Shown piece after piece: positions 42,719 to 50,850 of a stretch of 64,000 nt of DNA (position 1 is its first letter; each line of letters begins with the position of its first letter). The position numbers and the translations under genes are program-made. This DNA is from Gemmata massiliana. Its GTDB lineage: Bacteria > Planctomycetota > Planctomycetia > Gemmatales > Gemmataceae. The notes below the pieces were generated by a model. The model saw only the letters and a program-made list of their open reading frames with translations, was not told where the DNA came from and did no database searches. The stretch spans positions 2,898,843 to 2,962,842 of the forward strand of contig NZ_LR593886.1 in assembly GCF_901538265.1 (NCBI RefSeq), in the 5' to 3' direction.

Positions 42719-43843
42719 TCACCGAGGTTTGCCGAAGATCGCGGAACCGATCGCCACGCCAAGAGCCATACCAGGAGACACTGCGGCTAGCACTGGTGAA
42801 ATCCCGGTACCTCCTGCTGCGCCTGCCGCGGCCCCGGCGCCGGTGAATGTCCTCAGCGCGATTCCCAGAGCGTTCTTATTGACGAGTCCTCCCAGTACGT
42901 CATCGACCCACCAATCCATTAGCATCTCACGGAAGCCCTTATTGGAATTGGCCGCGGACCGGACCGAGAGCGCGATCTCCCGCAGCCACTCACTGTCACT
43001 CTTCTCGCGCCCGGTGCCCTCGGACCCGGGCGTGCCCGCGGCTGTGAACGCGGCCGTCTGCGCCTGCTTGACCAGCGACGGGAGATCCTGGAACGCGGCG
43101 TTGGTGCCCGCGGCCTTCCGCGCCGCGGTCCGTTCCGCGCTCGATTTGGCCTCCCTGTCGAGCGCGTCCGCGAACTGGCGCAGCCCCGCGCGCGCCTCCG
43201 GGCCGAGGAACGAGACCAGTGTGGCGTACAGAGAGATGAGGGCCTTGATGACCTGTTTGACGACGTCCACGATCCCCTTGAAGACCTCTCGGAAGATGCT
43301 CACGTCGGTGCCGAACACCGCGGTAATCATGGACTGAAAGGTCTTGATGAGCGCGGCGACGACGCCCATGAGTTCCGCGACGAACTCATAAAAGACGGAC
43401 AGCGCGTCGGTGACGATCTTGAGCACGGGCGCGAGCAACTGGAGCACCGCGACCACGATCTTGATGGCCCCGAGCAGGTTGCCCGCGAGCGCGCTCGTTA
43501 CGGATTGAATGATGGGCGCCAGTTGCTTCATCAGCGGCGCGAGGGTGTCACCGATCTCGCGCAGGGTCGCGGCGAGAACCTGGAACGCGCCGACGAACGC
43601 GGTCCCGATGGTCGCCATCACGTGCTTGATGGCCTCGTCGAACATGCGAATGGTTTCGGGCGACGCGGCCTCGACGAACGACTTGATCGTGGACGCCAGG
43701 TCGAGCAGGGTGCCCCCGATCTGGCCCAGGGTGCCGGCCACGGCCCCGAGCGGACCCGCGACCGCACCCAGCATTCCCCCCACCTGGCCGAGCGCGCCGC
43801 CCGCGGCCCCGAGCGCGCCCCCGATGCTACTGGCTTTCGGCAC
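42719..43843 (-). CDS. Tail tape-measure-like protein
   Basis: The 374-aa product starts with Gly/Ala-rich helices (GGALGAAGGALGQVGGMLGA) and continues as long amphipathic and hydrophobic helices (LLGAIKIVVAVLQLLAPVLK, FYEFVAELMGVVAALIKTF). A charged helical part (FADALDREAKSSAERTAARK) and a hydrophobic C-terminus follow. This is the profile of a phage tape-measure protein, which sets tail length. At about 0.15 nm per residue a tail of some 50-60 nm would be expected. It follows the chaperone-like pair, the usual order. Confidence 0.75.
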   Translation of the reverse strand: MPKASSIGGALGAAGGALGQVGGMLGAVAGPLGAVAGTLGQIGGTLLDLASTIKSFVEAASPETIRMFDEAIKHVMATIGTAFVGAFQVLAATLREIGDTLAPLMKQLAPIIQSVTSALAGNLLGAIKIVVAVLQLLAPVLKIVTDALSVFYEFVAELMGVVAALIKTFQSMITAVFGTDVSIFREVFKGIVDVVKQVIKALISLYATLVSFLGPEARAGLRQFADALDREAKSSAERTAARKAAGTNAAFQDLPSLVKQAQTAAFTAAGTPGSEGTGREKSDSEWLREIALSVRSAANSNKGFREMLMDWWVDDVLGGLVNKNALGIALRTFTGAGAAAGAAGGTGISPVLAAVSPGMALGVAIGSAIFGKPR

Positions 43844-44126
43844 GGTTCACCTCGTCCCGCAGTTCTTGTGCCCGGGCCGGGCTGATGATCGTAGTGGCTT
43901 CGAGCACATCGATCGTCGCCAGCCGGTCCGCTCGGGTGGGCGCGGCGGCCGGGGCCGGTGGACCCTCCGGGGGCACGAGCGCCCCGGTCTTGTCGCGGGC
44001 GTGGAAGTACAGGGAATCGATCTGGTAGTCGGTCAGCGCGCCGATCTGGGCCGGCGTGAGCCGGAACTTCTCCATCAGCGCGGCCCACTTGAACGTGAGC
44101 GCCCCGTAAGGGATCTGGTCACCCAC
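43827..44126 (-). CDS. Tail-assembly chaperone-like protein, second of the pair
   Basis: The 99-aa product starts at GTG 44126, overlapping the end of the previous gene by 8 bases. It reads GDQIPYGALTFKWAALMEKF RLTPAQIGALTDYQIDSLYF, which resembles the short helical T-part of phage tail chaperones lying before the tape measure. The C-terminal half is Pro/Ala-rich then helical. In many phages these two proteins are joined by ribosomal frameshifting; here the overlap is short and no clear slippery site was seen. Confidence 0.6.
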   Translation of the reverse strand: MGDQIPYGALTFKWAALMEKFRLTPAQIGALTDYQIDSLYFHARDKTGALVPPEGPPAPAAAPTRADRLATIDVLEATTIISPARAQELRDEVNRAESQ

Positions 44127-44562
44127 GCGGCACCTCGGGCGCCTGGGGCCGCGCCCGCACCTTCCGGAACGACTCGTCCATGACCGTTTTGAGCACCGCG
44201 TTCACCTCCGGCCCGCGCTCGGACAGGACCGGGGTGAGGTCGTCCTCGGACTCGCTGGTGATGACCTCCAGGAGCATGAGCGCGCCCTTGGGCGTCTGGA
44301 GGATCTCCGTACACCGCGCGCCGAAGAAGGCGTACTCGTTGCGCTCGTAGGCCTCGCGCACCCGGTCGAGCCGGGCCAGGTACTGGTCTTCGGTCATGTG
44401 GTCGCGGTCCACGTACACGGCCTCGCGCGCCTGCTGGTACAGGCGCTTCTCCAGGGCGTTCTTGCGGGTTTGGTCTAGGAGGTGAAATGTGTACGCGCGC
44501 CCCTCGTGAACGATCTGGTGCTCGGGGCCGGTGGCGCCGAGCGCTTTGGATAACTCAGACAC
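44119..44562 (-). CDS. Tail-assembly chaperone-like protein, first of the pair
   Basis: GTG 44562 is used because GGAGA lies ahead of it; longer upstream frames overlap the tail tube gene. The 147-aa product is helical (NALEKRLYQQAREAVYVDRD, YLARLDRVREAYERNEYAFF). It lies between the tail tube and the tape measure, the standard place of chaperone G. The family is not certain from sequence alone. Confidence 0.6.
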   Translation of the reverse strand: MSELSKALGATGPEHQIVHEGRAYTFHLLDQTRKNALEKRLYQQAREAVYVDRDHMTEDQYLARLDRVREAYERNEYAFFGARCTEILQTPKGALMLLEVITSESEDDLTPVLSERGPEVNAVLKTVMDESFRKVRARPQAPEVPRG

Positions 44563-44585
44563 GTGGTCTCCGTTGTTGAATGGCG

Positions 44586-44951
44586 TCAACTGATCGAGGC
44601 CGTGAACGTCCCCGTGGACTCGGCGGTGATCGAGACGGCGGGGGTGCCCTCGACGTCGTTCTCCGGCTCGATCGCGCTCACCTGGGCGTTCACCACCAGC
44701 TCGACCCCCGTGTCCAGCCCCAGGTGGAAGGCGTACACGCTGTTGAGCGTGACCGGGGTCCTCCCGAAGTTCCACGGCCCGGAACACGAGATCGTGGCGG
44801 CCACGACCCCGGGCACCACGGCCTGGAACCCGTTGGTGGTCCAGTTCGTGATCTTGGGCGTCCCGGCCTTCATCGACAGCTTCCATTTCCCGAACGAGTA
44901 CGTGGTGGAACCCAACTGCACGTACCCGGTTTTCCCGCTCAAATATCCCAT
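44586..44951 (-). CDS. Major tail tube-like protein
   Basis: The 121-aa product starts MGYLSGKTGYVQLGSTTYSF, with GKWKLSMKAGTPKITNWTTN and several beta strands typical of small phage tail-tube proteins (GPWNFG, YAFHLGLDTG). Its ATG overlaps the stop of the upstream gene (44951). The position immediately before the chaperone-like and tape-measure genes supports the call. Confidence 0.65.
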   Translation of the reverse strand: MGYLSGKTGYVQLGSTTYSFGKWKLSMKAGTPKITNWTTNGFQAVVPGVVAATISCSGPWNFGRTPVTLNSVYAFHLGLDTGVELVVNAQVSAIEPENDVEGTPAVSITAESTGTFTASIS

Positions 44952-45451
44952 TAGACGTCACTCAGTAGGGCCACGACCTTGACGGTCAGGGGGGCGGAAC
45001 CGTTGTTGGTGAGCAGCAGTTGTTTGTGTGTCGCGTCGACCGTGGTGCCCCCGGAGGTCGAACCCTCGCTGAACATGAGGCACCCGCCCCCGGGCACGTT
45101 CACGCCCTCGGCCGTTCCCCCGAAGAACCACTGCAGTCCGTTGGTGCCGTGCGGCTTGATGCTCAACTTGTCGCCCGTCGCGCCCGTTACGAGTACGAGC
45201 ACGGCCATTGCCTTGTCCGCGGTCACGGACGTACCGGTCAGGTCGGTGAAGGTGCGCAGGTCCACCGCTTGGGTGCCCGCCGCTGCGATCGCGTACTGGG
45301 CCGCGAACACCTCGTTCCAGGTCGCCGTGTTGAGTCCGTTGGAACTGAAGATGGCGGCGTCGCTCCCCTGGGTCACGTCGGCGAACCCGGTGACCGCCCG
45401 GGAAAGTTGCCAGGTCACGCTGGCCGATAGTCCGATCTGCGTCAGGGGCAC
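44951..45451 (-). CDS. Phage-cluster virion protein (166 aa)
   Basis: A beta-rich protein beginning MPLTQIGLSASVTWQLSRAV, with SIKPHGTNGLQWFFGGTAEG and KQLLLTNNGSAPLTVKVVAL. This pattern, small strands with Gly turns, fits a head or tail decoration or tail-tube-associated protein. It overlaps the following gene by one base. No known family was named. Confidence 0.55.
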   Translation of the reverse strand: MPLTQIGLSASVTWQLSRAVTGFADVTQGSDAAIFSSNGLNTATWNEVFAAQYAIAAAGTQAVDLRTFTDLTGTSVTADKAMAVLVLVTGATGDKLSIKPHGTNGLQWFFGGTAEGVNVPGGGCLMFSEGSTSGGTTVDATHKQLLLTNNGSAPLTVKVVALLSDV

Positions 45452-45524
45452 GGGGAACCTCGGTGGGGCAGGGGCGTGGCGTCACGGGTCGGAAGATCGG
45501 GCACGGGTTCGGGCGCGCTCGAGG

Positions 45525-45920
45525 TCACTGGTCGATTAATGAGCGGAACTCGACGTTGGCGGTCGCGGACCCGGAATTGGTCCAGTAGGTGGTCGTCACG
45601 GTGCCGGCGGTCCCGGTGAACGGGTACGGGAGCCCACAGCCCTTGATCCAGCAGAACGGGTAGTTCGCCTTGATCGTGATGGTGTCGGTCGGGGACGACG
45701 AACTGTTCACCTTCAGTACCACGTCCTGGTCGCTCAGGATGTAGACCGAGAGCAACTTGGCCTGTGCCCACTGTACGTCGCGCTGCTGGTTCGTGGTCGG
45801 GGCCGCGAGCGCCGCGGAGAAGTTCTGCTCGTTGGCGTTCGTGCTGGTGACGCCGACGGAAACCGACAGGCTCCCGGCCGAACCGCCCCAGCCCTGTGCG
45901 ATGGTGTGTGTGATGGCCAT
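45525..45920 (-). CDS. Phage-cluster virion protein (131 aa)
   Basis: It begins MAITHTIAQGWGGSAGSLSV and continues with beta strands (VVLKVNSSSSPTDTITIKAN, GTAGTVTTTYWTNSGSATAN). The N-terminal and overall pattern resembles the product at 44951-45451, so the two may be related virion proteins. A role is inferred only from context. Confidence 0.55.
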   Translation of the reverse strand: MAITHTIAQGWGGSAGSLSVSVGVTSTNANEQNFSAALAAPTTNQQRDVQWAQAKLLSVYILSDQDVVLKVNSSSSPTDTITIKANYPFCWIKGCGLPYPFTGTAGTVTTTYWTNSGSATANVEFRSLIDQ

Positions 45921-45966
45921 GTCTCCAATTCCTCAGTGAGCGAGAATCGATCTCTGTCCCCTATCC

Positions 45967-46428
45967 CTACGGTTCGATCGTCGTCACCCGGATCACGACC
46001 TGTTGGTAGTCGTAGCCCTGGCTAATCATCCCGCGGTCTAGGAACTCGCCGCCCACGAAGTCCAGGTCCACGACCGCGCTGGCACCCGCCAGCGGCGGCT
46101 TACGGAACAACTGGCGCACCCGCTGCCGGAACGTCAGGTATTCCGCCAGATTTTTCACCTGATCGTTCTTGTTGCTCGTAACGAGCGTGACCTCGACCCG
46201 GTACCGCACCCGGAACACGTCCCCGAACGCGATCGGGGTCATGTTGTCCAGGTCCGCGGCACCGGAGATCGTAATTTGCTCGGACGGGTCTACTGTTTCC
46301 TCGCGCTTCGGGAGCTTGCGCTTCACCACGGGCACGGACCCGGGGCCGGTCAGCTTGAAGTTCAGTCCCCGGACCGCGGTGACCACGGCATCGAGGATCG
46401 TGTCCAGGTTCGATGGGGGGCCGGGCAT
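45967..46428 (-). CDS. Tail terminator/neck-like protein
   Basis: The 153-aa product begins MPGPPSNLDTILDAVVTAVR GL and continues with alpha/beta elements (RVRYRVEVTLVTSNKNDQVK, VVDLDFVGGEFLDRGMISQG YDYQQVVIRVTT). This is the pattern of tail-completion (lambda gpU-like) proteins. It overlaps the preceding gene by one base (ATGA-type). Role is supported by place between the connector and tail tube genes. Confidence 0.6.
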   Translation of the reverse strand: MPGPPSNLDTILDAVVTAVRGLNFKLTGPGSVPVVKRKLPKREETVDPSEQITISGAADLDNMTPIAFGDVFRVRYRVEVTLVTSNKNDQVKNLAEYLTFRQRVRQLFRKPPLAGASAVVDLDFVGGEFLDRGMISQGYDYQQVVIRVTTIEP

Positions 46429-46772
46429 CAGTTCTCCGCGGTGGTGGTGAGCCGGTAGCGCTGGTACCCGTTCGCGTCACGGTCCGAGGGCTGGACGCGC
46501 GTCACGACCCACTTCACCTGGCGCGCGTCTTCCAGGTAGTCCCCGACCTTCGGCACAATGGCGCCCAGTGGCCCGCGCCACAGGTTGAACACGCACGTGT
46601 CGTTTTCCAGCAGCGCCGGACTCGAACGGGCGTCGTCCTTGGTGATCTGCGAAGACTGCGCGTAGTCGATCGTTTGTGCCGTCGCGTAAGTGCCTTCGCC
46701 GGTTTTCGAGTAATACGTGACCGACTCCGGGATGTCGATCAGCAGATGGTCAGCGCTCAGATCAGGAAACAT
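46428..46772 (-). CDS. Head-tail joining-like protein
   Basis: The 114-aa product (MFPDLSADHLLIDIPESVTY ...) has a beta-rich body ending in KWVVTRVQPSDRDANGYQRY. Such proteins of ~110 residues after the capsid gene are usually head-tail adaptors. It is coupled to the next gene by a one-base overlap. Confidence 0.55.
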   Translation of the reverse strand: MFPDLSADHLLIDIPESVTYYSKTGEGTYATAQTIDYAQSSQITKDDARSSPALLENDTCVFNLWRGPLGAIVPKVGDYLEDARQVKWVVTRVQPSDRDANGYQRYRLTTTAEN

Positions 46773-46866
46773 AGAGGACCGCCCGGAGCATTGCGTTAGC
46801 CGTGAATTCCCTGAGTTTCACGGCCGATTCGGGAACTGTGCTAACATCGGCTAACATTTCCGCCGG

Positions 46867-47094
46867 CTACCGGGCTACGCTGACGGCCGTGAACATCGGG
46901 CTTTGGTCCGGCGCCACGTCGGGGATCTTGCCGAGTTTCTCCAACTGGGCGGCCAGGTTGTTGAAGTGCTCGCCCCAACTCACGGAGCGCCCGTCGGTGC
47001 TGTATGTGGGCTTCGGGTTAGCGGTGATCTCGGCCAACTGCGCACAGATGTTCGCGTAGGTGGCCTGCAAGTTCTGGAGCGGCGTGTTCGCCAT
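46867..47094 (-). CDS. Small phage-cluster protein (75 aa)
   Basis: A helical protein (MANTPLQNLQATYANICAQL AEIT, then GEHFNNLAAQLEKLGKIPD) of the size of small connector-associated proteins. It follows the major capsid gene by two genes. Function is unknown. Confidence 0.5.
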   Translation of the reverse strand: MANTPLQNLQATYANICAQLAEITANPKPTYSTDGRSVSWGEHFNNLAAQLEKLGKIPDVAPDQSPMFTAVSVAR

Positions 47095-47142
47095 TGCTGT
47101 CCCCTTCGCTACTCGTCTCGTACTACCCAGATGGCACGGGGG

Positions 47143-47403
47143 TTAATCCGGCAGGTCCACTACAGACACCTGGACCGGATCGGCCCCCTCGGGCTGGATC
47201 GCTAGCCCCTCGGCCTCCAGGTAGAACGCCTCGGCCGTGGCGCGGTCCGGTGCCAGTACGTAGCGGTACCCGCGCGACCCGGCATTCTGTGCGCGCAACT
47301 TGAAGCGCTTCAGGTCGCCCTCGGCGCGCTCGTTCTGGTGGCACGAGCGTGGCGTGTTTATCTTCGCCTTAGACTTCGCGTCTTCATCTTTGCTCTTGGC
47401 CAT
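47143..47403 (-). CDS. Small lysine-rich phage-cluster protein (86 aa)
   Basis: A charged N-terminus (MAKSKDEDAKSKAKINTPRS) leads to a small alpha/beta domain (YRYVLAPDRATAEAFYLEAE GLAI). It lies directly after the capsid gene. Function is unknown. Confidence 0.5.
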   Translation of the reverse strand: MAKSKDEDAKSKAKINTPRSCHQNERAEGDLKRFKLRAQNAGSRGYRYVLAPDRATAEAFYLEAEGLAIQPEGADPVQVSVVDLPD

Positions 47404-47453
47404 GAATCACCTGGCTTGGGTATGGGGCTGGTCTGGCGACGTCCGTTTCACTG

Positions 47454-48653
47454 CTACGCGCACTTCACCATCGCACGGGGCTGGCGCGTGCTAAACGTGG
47501 ACCGCTTGGACACTTTCGACTGGAAGATGATGTCGTTGTCGAACTCGAGCTGGCTACCGGCCCCGATTGCGGTGACCGTAAGGGGCCAGTTCTCGATCTG
47601 CTCGAAGGCTCGGCCAACATCCCCCATGAACCAGGCGGTATCGGACCCGCTCCGGTTCCGGAACAGTTGGCTCGTGAGCACCTGGAGGTTGCCCACGATG
47701 TCGCCCACCGGGTTGTCGATCTCCGTGCCCGTGGGATTCCCGGTGGTCGCGTAGCCCGGGGCGGTGCGCTTCACCATGCCCTTGAGCGCGAACGGCACCG
47801 TAAACGCGAGCGCCGGGGGCACGCAGATGTGCTTGATGGTGACGTTTTGCGGTTCGCCCGTGTAGGGGTCGGTGATCCCCACGAGCACCTGCCACGCGGT
47901 ATTGATCGAGTTGAAGTCCGTGAGCGTCAGCCCGTTCGCCAGATTGTCCCAGGTGTGGGTACCGCTGTTGTCCCCGTAGGTGGGGATGGACGTGTTGCGC
48001 CACTTGTACCGGTACTGGTTGTTCGCGGTTTCGCCCGCATCGATGACGCAGTCGATGGCGCGTTTTTCGTCATTGACGCCCAGCCATTCGCCCAAAAAGC
48101 TGAGCCGGTTCATGAACTCGCCGGTCTGGTCGAAGAACACGGCCTCCTTCGTGGCCCGGGCCACCATGCCGCGCTTCTTCGTTTCAGGTGTGTCGGTCCA
48201 GTCCTCGGAGACGCCCACTTCCGGGTACGGCTTCCCCTCCTCGACCACCGCCACTTCGTCCCCGATGTGGGTGATCCCGGGCAGGCGCTCGGATTTGAAC
48301 TTCGAGGGGCGCGTGGGGATGGCGTTGACGAACACGCGCGAGGGAACGTCGTAGGCTTCGAGCACTGCCGAGTACGCGAACTGTTGGGTGATGTTCAGGA
48401 ACGCGGCGGTGGAGTTGGCCCCCGCCGCTTCCTCTACGCGGGCGCGGGTCATTACGTCGTGCGCACGGCTCGCACAGTCGCCCAGGTGCTGGCGGCAGTG
48501 GGAGAAGTTGGAGTACCCGAAGCACTCGATGAAGAGCGCCCCCAGGTCCAGTTCGTGCGGCCGGAGGGCCTTGGCTGCCAGCGCCCCGTTCAGCCCCGCG
48601 AGGGCCTCGGGGCCGTGGGCCTTCACAGATTCGACGAGCTTCTTGTGGTTCAT
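47454..48653 (-). CDS. Phage major capsid protein
   Basis: GGAGAG lies before ATG 48653. The 399-aa product has an N-terminal helical part, then a body with the signature of gpT/HK97-type capsids (AAFLNITQQFAYSAVLEAYD, FKSERLPGITHIGDEVAVVE EGKPYPE, MVARATKEAVFFDQTGEFMN). The order protease, small decoration-like protein, capsid also fits. It forms the icosahedral head. The longer frame to 49082 has no start signal and overlaps the decoration gene. Confidence 0.75.
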   Translation of the reverse strand: MNHKKLVESVKAHGPEALAGLNGALAAKALRPHELDLGALFIECFGYSNFSHCRQHLGDCASRAHDVMTRARVEEAAGANSTAAFLNITQQFAYSAVLEAYDVPSRVFVNAIPTRPSKFKSERLPGITHIGDEVAVVEEGKPYPEVGVSEDWTDTPETKKRGMVARATKEAVFFDQTGEFMNRLSFLGEWLGVNDEKRAIDCVIDAGETANNQYRYKWRNTSIPTYGDNSGTHTWDNLANGLTLTDFNSINTAWQVLVGITDPYTGEPQNVTIKHICVPPALAFTVPFALKGMVKRTAPGYATTGNPTGTEIDNPVGDIVGNLQVLTSQLFRNRSGSDTAWFMGDVGRAFEQIENWPLTVTAIGAGSQLEFDNDIIFQSKVSKRSTFSTRQPRAMVKCA

Positions 48654-48663
48654 TTCTCTCTCC

Positions 48664-48776
48664 GGTCGAAAGTCGTAAGGTCGGTAGGGAATTCGGTCAT
48701 AAGGTCGAAAGTCGTAACGTCGCAAGCCGAGAGGATTAATCGGGACTTTGTGACATTCGACCTTTCGACTTTCGAC
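48664..48776. repeat. Direct and inverted repeats between capsid genes
   Basis: GGTCGAAAGTCGTAAGGTCG at 48664-48683 recurs at 48703-48722 with one change. Its core returns inverted at 48756-48776 (TTCGACCTTTCGACTTTCGA C). The block fills the space between the decoration-like gene and the capsid start and includes the capsid Shine-Dalgarno region at its left edge. Confidence 0.7.
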
Positions 48777-48784
48777 GGCGCGAG

Positions 48785-49498
48785 TTACCGCGCTTGCCAG
48801 CAGCCCACGTAGTCCCAGAGCGAGGTTTCGAGGCTCGTGGACCCGTTTTTCCCGCCCGCGAACAGGCTCGCCGCGGCGATGCCGCTGAGCGGGAGCGTGT
48901 GCTTGATGGGCAGACCGCTGATGGAATCGATGAGCAGTTGGCCGTTGACGGTGAACACCACGGTCGCGGACGCGGTGAGTACATCCACGATTTCGATCCC
49001 GAGCTGCTGGTAGGTCCCGCCCGCGGTCGCGGTGCTCTGGCTGACGGTGACGTTGGACCCGTTGCGGCTTACGCAGCGCCACACATTTTCGCCATCCACT
49101 TTGTAGACGGCGACCACGGTGCCGCTGGCCCGCATGCCCCCGCCGTTGTCCACGATAAGGTCCGCGGCGACCGAACTGGCCAGCCCGAACGCGACGTTGG
49201 CCGCGCTCACGTTGGCCTCGGTAAAGTTCACCAGAGCCTCGGCGTAGAGCGGCTTGTTGGCCGCGGGCTGGAACATGGCGACCGTGGAGTAGACGTAGGC
49301 TTCGTCATTATCTGCAACTGTGCCGTCGGAGTTGGTCAGCGTGAGGACGCCGCCCACGCCCCCGGCCGCGGCCGTGCCGGAATCGGTCAGGACACTCGTC
49401 CACTGGTGCGGGCTAATGTACCAGCCGAACTCGTCGTAAACGCCGAAGGTGTCTTTGGCTTCTTTGAGCGCGTTGGCTTGGCGGAGGATGTTGGACAC
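48785..49498 (-). CDS. Concanavalin-like virion decoration protein candidate
   Basis: GTG 49498 has AGGAG 6-7 bases upstream. The 237-aa product is beta-rich with a lectin-like sandwich pattern (YAEALVNFTEANVSAANVAF, TVVAVYKVDGENVWRCVSRN, VVFTVNGQLLIDSI, SLETSLWDYVG). It lies between protease and capsid, where decoration or scaffold proteins commonly sit. The assignment is by position and fold pattern. Confidence 0.6.
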   Translation of the reverse strand: MSNILRQANALKEAKDTFGVYDEFGWYISPHQWTSVLTDSGTAAAGGVGGVLTLTNSDGTVADNDEAYVYSTVAMFQPAANKPLYAEALVNFTEANVSAANVAFGLASSVAADLIVDNGGGMRASGTVVAVYKVDGENVWRCVSRNGSNVTVSQSTATAGGTYQQLGIEIVDVLTASATVVFTVNGQLLIDSISGLPIKHTLPLSGIAAASLFAGGKNGSTSLETSLWDYVGCWQAR

Positions 49499-49509
49499 GT
49501 CTGCTCCTG

Positions 49510-49616
49510 GTTCCAGAGTTCCAAGTTTCGGAGTTCCCAGTTCCGGGTTCGGTAGCCCCAAGTAGAAACTGGCCCGCGGCCAGGACTTGGGGCTCCGAAA
49601 CCTGGAACTCTAGAAC
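49510..49616. repeat. Inverted repeat between protease and decoration genes
   Basis: GTTCCAGAGTTCCAAGTTTC GGAG (49510-49533) is inverted at 49593-49616 with 22 of 24 matches. Further GTTCC/GGTTC repeats lie in between. It could fold into a large hairpin in the mRNA between the two genes. Confidence 0.7.
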
Positions 49617-49622
49617 TGATGG

Positions 49623-50729
49623 TTATTTGAGCCACTCGGCGAACGCTTTCGCGTCGGTGGGGGGCTTGCTCTCGGTGGTCCGCTGGGAGCCGATCACGCG
49701 CGCGGTGATGCGCCCGCGTCCGACACTCGTGGGGCGCTCGTAGGCACCTTCCTTCAGTCGCTCGATGAGGACCGCCCGGCGCTCGGCCGGGACCGCGGCG
49801 ATGAGGTCCAGATCGGTGCGGGTGTAGCCCGCGAACCCGCTTTTCTCGCACGCCTCGATCACTCCCCAGATGGCAGCGCCGGTCTTCTGGCGCGACTCGG
49901 GCGTGGTCGGATCGCCGTCGGTGTCCGGGGTGCCGTCGTCGTTGGTCGCGTCGGCGTGGCTGTTGAGCAGCGTGCGGATCTTCGATAGGGCCGCTCGCGC
50001 GTCCAATTCGCCGGCCATCGCCTTATCGATGACGGCCGTGATCGCGGCCTTGAAGCTGGCACTGATGACGTCGTTGGTGTCGTCCGTTTCGGTGTCGGTC
50101 GTATCGTCGGTGTCGTCGTAATCGTCTGCGGGTGCGGGGATCGTGGCATCGTCGGCGGGGATGTTGGAGTCCATATCGACCTCAGTGCGGCGAACGGGTA
50201 TTGGGAGCTTGGCGCCCCACGCGGCGATGTGCTGTGCGCTGAACGGCGCGGACCGGCCCTCGAAGAGCCCCTTGGTGGTCGCGGGCTGGGCGACCAGGTC
50301 GACGGACTCGACCTCGCGGATCGCTTCCACCACTTCGCGCCCGTTGGGGCCGCGCCGGGTGTCGCACATGGCGACGTGCGAGAATCCGAAGAGGGCCGGG
50401 TTGCGCTCGGCGGCCTCCATCACCCGCTCGTACATCGGGTGACTTTTCAGACAATTGAGTCGCCCGCGCGGGCGCCCGTCGGGTCCGGGGCGCACGCGGG
50501 TGAACCAGCCGAACCGCCGGTCCACGGTGCTCTCGCGCCCGTGGTCGCAGTTGACCGGCTTGCCCTCGTACTTGCTGTAGTCGCGCTTGAACACGCTGAC
50601 GGGGTAGTCGCGCCCGTTGGCGCTGGCGGTGCCGCAGATGAGCACGTCGTCGATGGTGCCCGCCTCGCGGTTCACGCGCGCCCCGGCGAAGGGGGCGGCG
50701 GTGCGTTCGGTGAGTCGTTGGGTCGCCAT
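49623..50729 (-). CDS. Prohead protease with scaffold-like C-terminus
   Basis: The 368-aa product has an N-terminal protease domain (LICGTASANGRDYPVSVFKR D) with NCDHG supplying a candidate catalytic His and FGFSHVA a candidate Ser. Its C-terminal ~180 residues are acidic and helical (DDYDDTDDTTDTETDDTND), the usual scaffold-type tail. Prohead proteases cut scaffold and capsid during maturation. It is the first gene of the visible cluster, divergent from the kinase gene at 50851. Confidence 0.8.
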   Translation of the reverse strand: MATQRLTERTAAPFAGARVNREAGTIDDVLICGTASANGRDYPVSVFKRDYSKYEGKPVNCDHGRESTVDRRFGWFTRVRPGPDGRPRGRLNCLKSHPMYERVMEAAERNPALFGFSHVAMCDTRRGPNGREVVEAIREVESVDLVAQPATTKGLFEGRSAPFSAQHIAAWGAKLPIPVRRTEVDMDSNIPADDATIPAPADDYDDTDDTTDTETDDTNDVISASFKAAITAVIDKAMAGELDARAALSKIRTLLNSHADATNDDGTPDTDGDPTTPESRQKTGAAIWGVIEACEKSGFAGYTRTDLDLIAAVPAERRAVLIERLKEGAYERPTSVGRGRITARVIGSQRTTESKPPTDAKAFAEWLK

Positions 50730-50850
50730 GCCCGACCGATGGCAGGTGGTGCGGGCGGCTCGCTTAATTCAGCCGGTGCTTGCTGTAATGGCGTCGGTTA
50801 GACTAAGATCGTCCGCTGCTTCAGAATGATTCAGCGAATACGAGGCGGTA

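Larger units (their letters stand above)
31431..50729 (-). mobile_element. Tailed-phage structural cluster (prophage remnant or gene-transfer-agent-like)
   Basis: About twenty genes in one direction are tightly packed, several overlapping by a few bases. Order in the direction of transcription: protease, decoration, capsid, connector proteins, tail tube, chaperone-like pair, tape measure, tail proteins, glycosyl- and methyltransferases, tailspike, subtilase. This is the classical head-to-tail order of long-tailed phages. One gene (42094-42681) is inverted. Terminase, integrase and lysis genes are not visible; a partial portal lies at the right edge of the window. Element ends and attachment sites were not found, so the stated limits are only those of the visible genes. 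Confidence 0.65.
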
